From: GCA-2862585 sp965277895
GTDB taxonomy: Bacteria; Bacteroidota; Bacteroidia; Flavobacteriales; UBA7312
DNA length: 64,000 bases
Assembly (NCBI GenBank): GCA_965277895.1
Contig: CBDIDR010000001.1
Location: 744,001-808,000 of the forward strand
Direction of reading: 5' to 3'
The notes beneath the pieces are model-generated. The model did not search any database. It was not told where the DNA came from and was given only the letters and a program-made list of their open reading frames with translations. Made by a program: the position numbers and the translations under genes. Below, in pieces: positions 44,528-53,807 of the stretch; position 1 is the first letter of the stretch; every line of letters begins with the position of its first letter.

Positions 44528-47032
44528 ATGAAAATGATTGTAGATTATCTTCCGTTATTCGGTGTGCTAGCATTAGGCTATGTATTCTGGAAGAATGCTT
44601 GGGTTTCTAAGCAAGAGGAAGGAACTGAAAAAATGTCGAGAATTGCTAAGAACATTGCCGATGGTGCGATGTCCTTTCTCAAGGCGGAGTACAGAGTATT
44701 ATCTGTATTTGTTTTAGCAGTTGCAGTACTTCTATACTTTAAAGGTACTAGCGAGGCTGGCTCAAACGGAATGGTAGCAGTATCATTTATCGTTGGTGCT
44801 ATCTGTTCGGCACTTGCTGGATTCATTGGCATGCGTGTAGCAACTAAAGCTAACGTAAGAACAACCAATGCTGCAAGAACATCTTTAGGAGCTGCTTTAG
44901 AAGTTGCTTTTGCTGGTGGAGCTGTAATGGGGCTTGGTGTTGTTGGTTTAGGTGTACTTGGATTGAGTTCTTTATTTATGATATACAGTGGTCAAGGCTG
45001 GGAAATAGGAGAGGTGCTTAATGTTCTTTCTGGATTCTCTCTTGGTGCTTCATCAATTGCATTATTTGCACGTGTTGGTGGTGGTATTTACACTAAAGCT
45101 GCCGATGTTGGTGCTGACTTAGTAGGAAAGGTTGAAGCTGGTATTCCAGAAGACCACCCACTAAACCCTGCTACTATTGCTGATAACGTTGGTGATAACG
45201 TTGGTGATGTTGCTGGTATGGGTGCTGACTTATTCGAATCGTATGTAGGTTCTATTATTGGTACAATGGTATTGGGTGCGGTTTATGCTACATTACCAGA
45301 ATTCCAAGCTCAATTTGATGGTTTGGGAGCTGTTTATTTACCATTAGCATTAGCTGCAGTAGGTATCATAATGTCTATTATCGGTACATTCTTCGTTAAG
45401 GTAAAAGATGGTGGTTCTCCACACGCGGCACTTAATATTGGTGAATTTGGTTCAGCAGGATTAATGTTAGTTGCTTCTTATTTTATCATTAACGCTATGC
45501 TTCCTGAAAGTTGGGTTGAGTCAGGTGTTCAGTACACTTCAATGGGTGTGTTTTGGGCAACTATTGCTGGTTTAGTAGCTGGTTTAGCAGTTGGTAAAGT
45601 AACGGAGTATTACACAGGAACAGGAACGAAACCTGTTAATTCTATTGTTGAGCAGTCAGAAACTGGTTCAGCAACAAATATTATCGCTGGTTTAGGAGTA
45701 GGAATGATGTCAACGGCTATTCCAATTATCCTTATTGCTGCAGCGATATTAGTTTCTCACAAGTTTGCTGGTTTATACGGTATTGCAATTGCTGCAGTAG
45801 GTATGCTTGCAAATACTGGTATTCAGTTAGCAGTAGATGCTTACGGTCCTATTTCGGACAACGCAGGTGGTATTGCAGAGATGGCTGAATTAGATCCAGA
45901 AGTAAGAGAGAGAACAGATAAATTAGATGCTGTAGGTAACACTACTGCTGCAATTGGTAAAGGTTTTGCAATTGCTTCTGCTGCATTAACAGCATTAGCC
46001 CTATTTGCAGCTTTCATGAAAACAGCAAAAATTACTTCTATTGACGTTTCTAAGCCAGAAATTATGGCGGGATTATTAGTAGGTGGTATGTTGCCATTTG
46101 TATTCTCAGCTTTATCAATGAATGCTGTAGGCCGTGCTGCCATGGCAATGATTGAAGAGGTAAGAAGACAGTTTAGAGATATTCCAGCTCTTAAAGCAGC
46201 ATTAGAAGTAATGCGTAAGAATAATTCTGATATGTCTAAAGCTTCTGCCGCTGACAAGAAAATATTTGATGCTGCAGACGGCGTTGCAGAATATGACAAA
46301 TGTGTTGAGATTTCTACACAAGCATCCATTAAAGAAATGGTTCTTCCTGGTTTATTAGCCATCGTTGTACCAGTACTAGTTGGATTCTTGGGAAGTGCTG
46401 AAATGCTTGGTGGATTACTTGCAGGTGTAACTACATGTGGTGTACTTATGGCAATCTTCCAGTCTAACGCTGGTGGAGCATGGGATAACGCTAAGAAGAT
46501 GATTGAAGAGTCAGGACGTAAAGGAACTGATGCTCACAAAGCAGCAGTTGTTGGTGATACTGTTGGTGATCCATTTAAAGATACTTCAGGTCCATCTCTT
46601 AACATTTTATTGAAATTGATGTCTGTTGTAGCTTTAGTAATTGCACCTTCATTAGTTCCTGTAAATGCTAGTGAAAGCACTTCTGAAATGCCAGTAAAAA
46701 CAGAAATGGTATCGGAATCTAGAGATGTTTCAAAAGGTGTTGTAACCTTTACTGTTGGTGATGAAAGAGAGAAAATTAAAGTGAGCACATATTTCACAAA
46801 AAACGACAAAGGTTTCGAAGTTGGTTTTAAAGCCAAAGATATAGGTTCTAAAACTTCCAAAAATCCTATTTTGTCTTCTAGAATGTTGGCTTTTAACTCT
46901 ACAAGTGTTGAAATGCCAGTAAATGGAATATTTGTTGCCAAAGGAGAACTTGTGTATGACTCTGGTAGTATGCCTGTATCCTTTGAATTCAGAATCAAGG
47001 ATAGTATAATTGGTGAAATCAATATAAAATAG
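44528..47032 (+). CDS. hppA: Membrane-bound pyrophosphatase with extra C-terminal domain
   Basis: Couples PPi hydrolysis to H+ or Na+ pumping across the inner membrane. Sixteen-helix family. Substrate site motifs are DVGADLVGKVE (193-203) and DNVGDNVGDVAGMGADLF. The GNTTAAIGKG segment at 470-479 carries alanine rather than lysine, the mark of the K+-dependent class. Na+ versus H+ cannot be settled by eye. Core length ends near residue 711; residues 712-834 (VPVNASESTSEM onward) are an added hydrophilic, beta-strand-rich domain. The C-terminus of this family faces outward, so the domain would be periplasmic. Follows pdhB by 30 bases and ends before a strong terminator. Confidence 0.94.
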   Translation: MKMIVDYLPLFGVLALGYVFWKNAWVSKQEEGTEKMSRIAKNIADGAMSFLKAEYRVLSVFVLAVAVLLYFKGTSEAGSNGMVAVSFIVGAICSALAGFIGMRVATKANVRTTNAARTSLGAALEVAFAGGAVMGLGVVGLGVLGLSSLFMIYSGQGWEIGEVLNVLSGFSLGASSIALFARVGGGIYTKAADVGADLVGKVEAGIPEDHPLNPATIADNVGDNVGDVAGMGADLFESYVGSIIGTMVLGAVYATLPEFQAQFDGLGAVYLPLALAAVGIIMSIIGTFFVKVKDGGSPHAALNIGEFGSAGLMLVASYFIINAMLPESWVESGVQYTSMGVFWATIAGLVAGLAVGKVTEYYTGTGTKPVNSIVEQSETGSATNIIAGLGVGMMSTAIPIILIAAAILVSHKFAGLYGIAIAAVGMLANTGIQLAVDAYGPISDNAGGIAEMAELDPEVRERTDKLDAVGNTTAAIGKGFAIASAALTALALFAAFMKTAKITSIDVSKPEIMAGLLVGGMLPFVFSALSMNAVGRAAMAMIEEVRRQFRDIPALKAALEVMRKNNSDMSKASAADKKIFDAADGVAEYDKCVEISTQASIKEMVLPGLLAIVVPVLVGFLGSAEMLGGLLAGVTTCGVLMAIFQSNAGGAWDNAKKMIEESGRKGTDAHKAAVVGDTVGDPFKDTSGPSLNILLKLMSVVALVIAPSLVPVNASESTSEMPVKTEMVSESRDVSKGVVTFTVGDEREKIKVSTYFTKNDKGFEVGFKAKDIGSKTSKNPILSSRMLAFNSTSVEMPVNGIFVAKGELVYDSGSMPVSFEFRIKDSIIGEINIK

Positions 47033-47050
47033 CACCAAACTATTTCAAAT

Positions 47051-47079
47051 AAAAAACCCAGCTGATGCTGGGTTTTTTT
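47051..47079. terminator. Bidirectional terminator between hppA and deoxynucleoside kinase gene
   Basis: AAAAAACCCAGC and GCTGGGTTTTTT form a 12-base perfect stem around TGAT. It lies between convergent genes and has A and T runs suited to both directions. Confidence 0.85.
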
Positions 47080-47099
47080 ATGTCTATTTTTTTAATTAA

Positions 47100-47714
47100 T
47101 TAGAATAGTCCATTTATTTCAGCATCAATTTTATCGATAATGAAGCCCAAGTCTTCTTTGTTCTGTTGGAAGTCAAGGTTGTCCACTTCAATAATTAAAA
47201 GTTTGCCATGCGTATAGGAAGATATCCATGCTTCATACCTCTCGTTAAGACGCGATAGGTAATCGATTCTAATAGAGTTTTCGTAATCTCTTCCTCTTTT
47301 CTGAATTTGCTCTACTAAATTAGGAACTGATGAGCGCAAGTAAATGAGTAAGTCAGGACTAGGTATAAACGTATTCATTAACTTGAACAGGTTTTTATAG
47401 TTTTCAAAATCTCTAGTACTCATCAAACCCATAGCGTGTAGGTTGGGGGCAAAAATAAATGCATCTTCATACATTGTACGGTCTTGAATAACATCCTTGT
47501 CGCCGTTATGTATTTCTTGTACTTGAGCAAACCTACTATTCAAGAAGTAAATTTGAAGATTGAAGGACCAGCGTTGCATGTCCTTATAAAAGTCGTTTAA
47601 ATATGGGTTGTCATCAACGTCTTCGTACTGTGCCTCCCAACTATAATGTTTTGATAAAAGAGTTGTTAAGGTGGTTTTACCAGAGCCGATGTTTCCAGCT
47701 ATTGCTATGTGCAT
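47100..47714 (-). CDS. Deoxynucleoside kinase (paralogue 1)
   Basis: Phosphorylates deoxynucleosides for salvage. P-loop GNIGSGKTT at residues 7-15, YEDVDDNPYLNDFYKDMQRW carrying the substrate-loop glutamate, the QDRTMYEDAFIFA ERS/DRS-type segment, and the RGRDYENSIRIDYLSRLNERYE lid arginines. 204 residues, of the deoxyadenosine/deoxyguanosine kinase-like group. Substrate preference is uncertain. A second, related kinase lies at 53130. It lies 33 bases after the GH3 gene on the same strand. Confidence 0.9.
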   Translation of the reverse strand: MHIAIAGNIGSGKTTLTTLLSKHYSWEAQYEDVDDNPYLNDFYKDMQRWSFNLQIYFLNSRFAQVQEIHNGDKDVIQDRTMYEDAFIFAPNLHAMGLMSTRDFENYKNLFKLMNTFIPSPDLLIYLRSSVPNLVEQIQKRGRDYENSIRIDYLSRLNERYEAWISSYTHGKLLIIEVDNLDFQQNKEDLGFIIDKIDAEINGLF

Positions 47715-47747
47715 TTCAATAAAATTTAGCCACTAATTTAATAGGAA

Positions 47748-49268
47748 TTATTCTGATTTCATAGTTTCCATCAAATTAAAAAGCGATTCGATGTGATTAC
47801 GGTGGTTAGCGAGTCTTGGCACTTTAAATTGACGCCCTAATTTTCCTTGTGATTTCATCCAATTATAGAAAAAACCTTTTTGCACAAAATGAACAATTGG
47901 AATTACTAGTGCCATATCTTTATTTCTTTTTGCAGCATAATCTGAATTTAATTCTTTGAGTGCATTGTCAAGGTCAGAGGTGAATTTCTCTTTACTATCA
48001 GGAGCTATGCTAAATTCGAATACCCATTCGTGTGCTCCCTTTTCACCCTCTTTCATAAACTTTGGTGCTGCACTATATTCATTGACTTCAGCATTGTTTT
48101 TTTGACATGCTTTATTTATGGCTTGTTCAGCATTAGCCATTATGAGTTCTTCGCCAAATGCATTAATAAACTGATTTATTCGACCACTAATGATAAAGCG
48201 ATAAGGTTTTATGGAAGTAAATTGTATGGTATCGCCGATAAGGTACCGCCAAAGCCCTGCATTTGTTGAAATTACTAATGCGTAATCAACTCCCATTTCT
48301 ACATCCCAAATACCTATGGCTTCTCGTTCACTTAATTTATCTGTCGGAATGAATTCATAGAAAATACCATAATCTAACATGAGTAACATATCATTAGTAT
48401 TCTTTTGATCTTGAATACCGAAAAACCCTTCTGAAGCGTTGTAGGTTTCTAAGTAGTTTACTCCATTTGGAATGAGACTGTCAAACTGGTTTTTATATGG
48501 GGTGAATTTTACTCCGCCATGCATATATAATTCGAGGTTGGGCCAAACTTCACTGATGTTATCTGCACCAGTTTTTTCTAAGATTTTATGAAATAAAACA
48601 AGCATCCAAGACGGAACGCCAGAAATATTGGTAACATCTTCTTGTGAGGTAATGACAGCCATCTGATCAATTTTCTTTTCAAAATCATTCATCAGGCGAA
48701 TTTCTTTATTTGGAGTTTGGTGTACGTTCACCCAAAAAGGTAAGTTCTCCACTATTATTGCCGATAAATCCCCTTCTTTTTTTTGCTCACTTAATGAAGG
48801 TTCATGACTACCGCCCATTATCACACTTTTACCATTAAATACTTGAGTTTCAGTAAAGTTGTCGCAGTATATTGTTAGCATATCCTTTCCGCCTTTAAAG
48901 TGGCAGTCGTACAGGGATTCTTTCGTTACTGGAATATATTTGCTGGCACTGCCACTAGTCCCGGATGATTTTGCAAACCATTTGCTTTCACTAGGCCATA
49001 AAATATTTTCTTCACCTTTTCTTAAGCGGTTGATAAAAGGGCTGAGTTCATTATAATCAGAGATAGGGACTCTTCTTTTGAATTCTTCATAGGATTGTAT
49101 CTCATTAAACTTATACAGCTTACCCCATTCGGTATTTTTAGCCGTTTCCAAGAGAGATTCTAGCCATTCTTGCTGAACTTCGTGAGGGTAATTTCTGAAC
49201 AAATCGATTTGATGAATTCGTTTTCTCATTACCCATGACATTAGTGAATTTTTTAAAGAAAAAATCAT
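47748..49268 (-). CDS. GH3 auxin-responsive promoter family protein
   Basis: Adenylate-forming acyl-acid-amido synthetase fold, best known from plant GH3 enzymes. Start chosen at MIFSLKNSLMSWVMRKRIHQ (49268) because homologues begin at about this point; upstream in-frame ATGs (49292, 49358) are possible. ATP-binding motifs include KSSGTSGSASKYIPVT near 90-105 and the YNASEGFFGIQ motif near 285-295, then LWRYLIGDTIQF. 506 residues. The acceptor amino acid and acid substrate in bacteria are unknown. Diverges from the DUF2797 gene across about 40 bases. Confidence 0.87.
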   Translation of the reverse strand: MIFSLKNSLMSWVMRKRIHQIDLFRNYPHEVQQEWLESLLETAKNTEWGKLYKFNEIQSYEEFKRRVPISDYNELSPFINRLRKGEENILWPSESKWFAKSSGTSGSASKYIPVTKESLYDCHFKGGKDMLTIYCDNFTETQVFNGKSVIMGGSHEPSLSEQKKEGDLSAIIVENLPFWVNVHQTPNKEIRLMNDFEKKIDQMAVITSQEDVTNISGVPSWMLVLFHKILEKTGADNISEVWPNLELYMHGGVKFTPYKNQFDSLIPNGVNYLETYNASEGFFGIQDQKNTNDMLLMLDYGIFYEFIPTDKLSEREAIGIWDVEMGVDYALVISTNAGLWRYLIGDTIQFTSIKPYRFIISGRINQFINAFGEELIMANAEQAINKACQKNNAEVNEYSAAPKFMKEGEKGAHEWVFEFSIAPDSKEKFTSDLDNALKELNSDYAAKRNKDMALVIPIVHFVQKGFFYNWMKSQGKLGRQFKVPRLANHRNHIESLFNLMETMKSE

Positions 49269-49309
49269 ATCTTGGTTAAAGTATTGATGCATAAAAATAA
49301 TATTTTGAA

Positions 49310-50104
49310 ATGAAAATAACAGGTGGATTATTAAAAATGAAGGCAGAGCTGAAGGCACCTATACATTACCATTTACCCATTGGTAGTGAACTGATTGATG
49401 TGAATTCATTGATTAATAAACGCATTCGTCTGACTTATGAAAATGATATTTTTTGCATTAACTGTGGGGCAAAAACATATAAATCATTCAATCAAGGCAT
49501 GTGTTATCCATGTTTTCAAAGTTCCCCTTTAGCCTCAGAGTGTATTATTCATCCAGAAAGGTGTCAAGCTCACTTAGGTATTGGTAGGGATATGGAATGG
49601 GAAACCAAATACCATTTAACCCCGCAAATCGTATACTTGGCTTTAACGGCAAATGCCAAGGTTGGTATTACTAGAAAACCTCAAATACCAACAAGATGGA
49701 TTGACCAAGGTGCTGTTCAAACGATAGTATTAGCTGAAGCTCCAAACAGATACCTTGCAGGTATGATAGAAGTATCCCTCAAAGCCTTCATTGCTGATAA
49801 AACCCATTGGCAAAAGATGTTGAAGAATCAGATAAACCCTGATGTTAACCTTTTGGAACTTAAAAAGGAAATGACTCAAAACCTATCGCCTGAATTAAGA
49901 AAGTATGTGGTTGATTCAGAATTACAAGATTTGAGTTACCCAGTTCTTGAATATCCCGAAAAGGTTAAAAGTTTAAGTTTTGATAAACTTCCTGTTGTTG
50001 AAGGGGTTCTTACGGGTATAAAAGGACAATACTTGATGTTTGACTATCTGAATGTTCTGAATATCAGAAAACATCAAGGTTATGTGGTTAGCTTAGAATA
50101 TTAA
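49310..50104 (+). CDS. DUF2797 family zinc-binding protein
   Basis: 264 residues without a signal peptide. Cysteines C49, C52, C65 and C68 (CINCG ... CYPC) form a zinc-ribbon-like set, followed by C78 and C85 (CIIHPERCQAHLG). Conserved VYLALTANAKVGITRKPQIP and TRWIDQGAVQTIVLAEAPNR match DUF2797, which is widespread in Bacteroidota. Function unknown. The GITR-PQ segment is reminiscent of GIY-YIG-like folds, but I do not see a convincing catalytic set. Its TAA overlaps the stop of the convergent queuosine transporter gene. Confidence 0.85.
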   Translation: MKITGGLLKMKAELKAPIHYHLPIGSELIDVNSLINKRIRLTYENDIFCINCGAKTYKSFNQGMCYPCFQSSPLASECIIHPERCQAHLGIGRDMEWETKYHLTPQIVYLALTANAKVGITRKPQIPTRWIDQGAVQTIVLAEAPNRYLAGMIEVSLKAFIADKTHWQKMLKNQINPDVNLLELKKEMTQNLSPELRKYVVDSELQDLSYPVLEYPEKVKSLSFDKLPVVEGVLTGIKGQYLMFDYLNVLNIRKHQGYVVSLEY

Positions 50105-50775
50105 AAGTCTAATTCTTGACCATCCTTTAGATTAAACTTCTTTCTGATAAGTCCAATAACTAAATACAGTATAGGAGTGTCAATCATTGCCATAATCACC
50201 TTGAATAGAAAACCGTTAAGGAGTAATAGCCAGAACTTATCCCAAGCGATACTTCCACTTAAACATAAGAGTATCAAAATAGTAGCTGTATCCACTAGTT
50301 GAGAAGTGAAAGTAGAGGCGTTGTTTCTTAACCATAAATATTTTCCTTTGGTTAGTTTTTTCCAAAAATGAAAAACACGGATGTCAATAAACTGTGCAAG
50401 TAGGTATGCTAGCATAGAAGCACCTACGGCTATGCCAGTTAGTCCGAAGACACTACTAAAAACATCATTGTCAATGGGTGACCAATCTGTTGCCTGAGTG
50501 GCGTTAGCTACCATAATAATTGCAAGAACGAAAAGACTTGAGAATAAACCAGCTAAAACCACTTTATTGGCTTTTTTTCTACCATATATTTCTGAAATAA
50601 TATCGGTTACTAGAAAGGTAATGGGGTAAGGTAATATCCCTACAGAAATTTCAAAAGTGTACAAGCCAAATGGCGACCAGCTAAAAAACTTCTGAAAAAT
50701 CAGATTGCAACTTACCAAGGCAGCAATAAATACGCCACTAAGTATAAGGAAAAGTGTGTGTGCTTGTTCTCTCAC
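50101..50775 (-). CDS. Queuosine precursor transporter (VUT/YhhQ family)
   Basis: Six-helix membrane protein of 224 residues importing queuine/preQ bases for tRNA modification. The VUT motif YPITFLVTDIISEIYGRKKA is at about 48-68. It carries LLAQFIDIRVFHFWKKLTKG, the WLRNNASTFTSQLVDT segment and a final helix, as usual for YhhQ proteins. It sits 14 bases after sppA on the same strand and may be co-transcribed. No riboswitch-sized leader exists. Confidence 0.9.
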   Translation of the reverse strand: MREQAHTLFLILSGVFIAALVSCNLIFQKFFSWSPFGLYTFEISVGILPYPITFLVTDIISEIYGRKKANKVVLAGLFSSLFVLAIIMVANATQATDWSPIDNDVFSSVFGLTGIAVGASMLAYLLAQFIDIRVFHFWKKLTKGKYLWLRNNASTFTSQLVDTATILILLCLSGSIAWDKFWLLLLNGFLFKVIMAMIDTPILYLVIGLIRKKFNLKDGQELDF

Positions 50776-50789
50776 AAAAGCAAATCTAA

Positions 50790-52553
50790 TTAATAAATCT
50801 CAAACTGCATTGGCATACGCATTTGCACATTTTCCATTTGCATTACCTCATTTAATTGTTGGTAATACTCATATGATTCGCCTAATTCGTTCTTTACTAA
50901 CTTTGTTGTTACCTGTCCGCCTAAGTCTTCAATAATTTCCTCAAATGGATTTTTAATCTTGGGTAGGTTTTTGATTCTGTAACTCTCTAGATTAGCCATT
51001 TCTGCTGCTATTTCAATGGCATCTTCTAATCCGCCAAGTACGTCTACAAGACCTAATTCTTTAGCATCTTCACCAGTCCATACTCTACCTTGACCAATAG
51101 AGTCAACAGCAGATTTTGTCATGTTTCTTCCTTCAGAAACATTTGTAATAAAGGTATCGTAAATTCGTTCCACTTGATTTTGGATAATATCTCTTTCATT
51201 AGTTGTTAAGGGTCTAGTCAGTGAGCCTAAGTCAGCATATGAATTTGTTTTTACTCGATCAGTAGTAATACCAAGTTTGTTTTCCATCATATTTTCAAGG
51301 TTAAATAACATGCCAAATACACCAATTGAACCCGTGATAGTTGTGGGGCTAGCAACTATAGTATCGGCTTTACACGAAATATAATAACCACCTGAGGCTG
51401 CAACATCTCCCATAGATACCACGACTGGCTTAGTTGCTTTTGCTAATACCATTTCTCTCAAAATAGTTTCGGATGCTAAAGCACTTCCACCAGGGGAGTT
51501 AACTCTTAACACAATAGCTTTTACTTTTTCATCTTCTCGTACTTCTTTAATTGCTTTTGAAGTAGTAACAGAGCCAATACTTAGATTATCACCCTCTCCG
51601 CTATTTATATCTCCTTGAGCATAAATAACAGCAATCTTATCTTTTGAATATTTCTTTTTGCCTGTCTTTACACTTACTTCAGAATATTTTCTAAGTGATA
51701 TTTTATTAACCTTGGCATCTTTTTCTATTTCTAATTTTTGTCTGAGGGTATCTCTAACTTGGTCCTCAAACAGTAAAGCATCAGCTAGTCCATAGTCAAC
51801 AGCATCTTTAGGTGACTGAACAGATAGATTTTCCGCTAGGGCGTTTAATTCTTCTTCTGAAATGTTTTTTGCTTTTGAAATCCCCATTTTCATATTATTC
51901 CAAATAGAGGTAAGGAAGCGATTGACTTGCTCTCTGTTTTCATCACTCATTTTTTCAAGGATAAATGGCTCAATAGCACTTTTAAATTTACCGTGTCTTA
52001 TTATTTGAGGTTCAACTTCTAACTTCTCTAAAGCACCTTTGAAAAACATGCCTTCATATGATAGACCTTTTAATTCCACCACACCTTCTGGATGTAAATA
52101 AACTTCATCTGCTATAGATGATAGGTAATAGCTCTTTTGAGAATACACCTCGCTGTATGCGATTATAAATTTGTCTGTTGAATCTTTAAATTCTTGAAGT
52201 TTATTTCTGATTTCTTCAGTTGTTGCAGAACTCGTTTGAGGCATTTCTATATTTAAATATATACCTCTAATTCTATCGTCATGCTTTGCTTTTTCAATGG
52301 ATTTTAGAATTTTATTTAATCCGAATGTATTTTCTTCATTGAGTATTGAGCTGATATCAAAGTCAAATTCAGAGCCTCTGTCAACTATTTGTTCATTCAA
52401 GTTAATTTCAAGAATACTTTTATCCTTTACAACGACTTCCTTTTCTGAACTTGAAGAAGATACGCCGATGACTACAAATATTAAGACAATAAGAAAAAAT
52501 GAAATAATGGTAACGAATACTGATTTTAAAACGCTTTTCAGGAATTTTAGCAT
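50790..52553 (-). CDS. sppA: Signal peptide peptidase SppA (67 kDa type)
   Basis: Inner-membrane serine protease that cleaves leftover signal peptides. One N-terminal membrane helix (about 10-32), two tandem S49 domains. The lysine of the Ser/Lys dyad lies in RHGKFKSAIEPF near residue 190 (first domain) and the nucleophile serine in TITGSIGVFG near residue 405 (second domain). 587 residues. GGSALASETI and MGDVAASGGYYIS motifs are intact. Divergent from folK; a -7 box lies upstream. Confidence 0.95.
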   Translation of the reverse strand: MLKFLKSVLKSVFVTIISFFLIVLIFVVIGVSSSSSEKEVVVKDKSILEINLNEQIVDRGSEFDFDISSILNEENTFGLNKILKSIEKAKHDDRIRGIYLNIEMPQTSSATTEEIRNKLQEFKDSTDKFIIAYSEVYSQKSYYLSSIADEVYLHPEGVVELKGLSYEGMFFKGALEKLEVEPQIIRHGKFKSAIEPFILEKMSDENREQVNRFLTSIWNNMKMGISKAKNISEEELNALAENLSVQSPKDAVDYGLADALLFEDQVRDTLRQKLEIEKDAKVNKISLRKYSEVSVKTGKKKYSKDKIAVIYAQGDINSGEGDNLSIGSVTTSKAIKEVREDEKVKAIVLRVNSPGGSALASETILREMVLAKATKPVVVSMGDVAASGGYYISCKADTIVASPTTITGSIGVFGMLFNLENMMENKLGITTDRVKTNSYADLGSLTRPLTTNERDIIQNQVERIYDTFITNVSEGRNMTKSAVDSIGQGRVWTGEDAKELGLVDVLGGLEDAIEIAAEMANLESYRIKNLPKIKNPFEEIIEDLGGQVTTKLVKNELGESYEYYQQLNEVMQMENVQMRMPMQFEIY

Positions 52554-52584
52554 AGCTATGAGATTTTGGTTAATTAATTCAATT

Positions 52585-52592
52585 CAAAGTTA
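52585..52592 (-). promoter_or_regulatory. -7 box for sppA
   Basis: Minus-strand TAACTTTG, ending 31 bases before the sppA ATG. No clear -33. Confidence 0.4.
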
Positions 52593-52647
52593 CATTTTTT
52601 TAGAATATTTGTAGGCTTAATTCTGTAACCTTAATTAAATTAGTCGA

Positions 52648-53133
52648 ATGAATTATGTTTATCTGTTATTGGGCAGTAATTTAGGAGACTCAAAATCCTT
52701 TATTAATAAAGCGGCTGACTTGATTTTCAAAAATGTAGGGGAGTTAATTAAAGAATCTTCCTTTTACGAATCACCTCCTTGGGGGTTTAGTCACGATAAT
52801 TCCTTTTTAAATAAAGTACTATTTATCAAGACAGATTTTGAAGCGAAAAGGGTTTTAGATGAATGTCAATTCATTGAGCAAGGTTTGGGGCGAGTGCGAT
52901 CAAATTCTGAAGAATATCAGGCGCGAGAAATTGACGTAGATATATTGTTTTATAATGATGATATCATAGAGTCAGTTGATTTGACTGTTCCGCATCCTAG
53001 AATTCAGAACAGACGTTTTACACTTTTACCAATGTGTGAAATAGCAGAAGGTTTTGTTCACCCTGTTATGAAGTTGACTTTGGCAGATTTGTTGAAGGAA
53101 TGTAAAGATTATGCAAAAGTAGTAAAGGTATGA
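52648..53133 (+). CDS. folK: 2-amino-4-hydroxy-6-hydroxymethyldihydropteridine pyrophosphokinase
   Basis: HPPK pyrophosphorylates the pterin in folate synthesis. Begins MNYVYLLLGSNLGDSKSFIN, with SSFYESPPWGF and the conserved REIDVDILFYND, then PHPRIQNRRFTLLPMCEIA. 161 residues is normal. Its stop (TGA) overlaps the next gene's ATG by 4 bases, so it is coupled to a deoxynucleoside kinase. No folP is adjacent. Confidence 0.95.
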   Translation: MNYVYLLLGSNLGDSKSFINKAADLIFKNVGELIKESSFYESPPWGFSHDNSFLNKVLFIKTDFEAKRVLDECQFIEQGLGRVRSNSEEYQAREIDVDILFYNDDIIESVDLTVPHPRIQNRRFTLLPMCEIAEGFVHPVMKLTLADLLKECKDYAKVVKV

Positions 53134-53759
53134 GTTATCAGTTCATTGCTGTAGAAGGAAATATTGGAGTAGGTAAAACTACTTTTTCAAATATGCTGTC
53201 TGAAAAGTTAGGCTGTAAGCTCATACTGGAAGAATTTGCTGACAATCCATTTCTTCCAAAATTTTATAAAAACCCGGAGAGGTATGCCTTTTCATTGGAG
53301 TTGTTTTTTATGGCGGAACGCTATAGACAACTGGGGGAGGTCAGAGATCAAGACTTATTTTCAAAAGGTCTAGTTTCAGATTATTTTTTCGTTAAGTCAA
53401 AATTATTTGCAAAAAACAATCTGTCAGATGATGAGTTATTACTATTTAATAGGCTTTCCGATATCGCTCTCAACAATTTGCCAAAGCCAGATTTAATTCT
53501 TTATTTACACTCTGATGTAAGTCGATTGCAGCAAAATATTCTGAAAAGAGGAAGGGATTATGAGCAAGATATTTCCGACAACTATCTATTAGATATTCAG
53601 AATAAATACTTTGATTTCTTTAAGAAGCAAACAGATTATCCTGTTATTATTGTTGATGTATCAGATAAAGATTTTGTGACTGAAACCTCTACTTTTGATA
53701 AGCTTGTAAAGCTTACTGAACAGTCCTATGAAAAAGGAATTCATAGAATTATTATATAA
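53130..53759 (+). CDS. Deoxynucleoside kinase (paralogue 2)
   Basis: P-loop GNIGVGKTT at residues 10-18, LEEFADNPFLPKFYKNPERY, a VSDYFFVKSKLFA segment where the first paralogue has DRTMYED, and the lid RGRDYEQDISDNYLLDIQNKYFDF. 209 residues. It lacks the DRT arrangement, so substrate preference may differ from that of the first paralogue (e.g. deoxyadenosine versus other deoxynucleosides); this is inference. It overlaps folK by 4 bases and ends at a terminator that begins within its stop codon. Confidence 0.9.
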   Translation: MSYQFIAVEGNIGVGKTTFSNMLSEKLGCKLILEEFADNPFLPKFYKNPERYAFSLELFFMAERYRQLGEVRDQDLFSKGLVSDYFFVKSKLFAKNNLSDDELLLFNRLSDIALNNLPKPDLILYLHSDVSRLQQNILKRGRDYEQDISDNYLLDIQNKYFDFFKKQTDYPVIIVDVSDKDFVTETSTFDKLVKLTEQSYEKGIHRIII

Positions 53760-53787
53760 AAAAAGCCCGTGATAACGGGCTTTTTTT
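53758..53787. terminator. Bidirectional terminator after deoxynucleoside kinase
   Basis: AAAAAAAGCCCGT and ACGGGCTTTTTTT form a perfect 13-base stem around GATA. It serves the kinase gene and the convergent lipoprotein gene. Confidence 0.88.
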
Positions 53788-53807
53788 AATCTCTGAAATT
53801 TATTTTA

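Noticed and set aside
45841..46362. A 173-codon minus-strand frame within hppA
   Set aside because: Antisense to a highly conserved enzyme; composition mirrors the Ala/Gly-rich sense strand.
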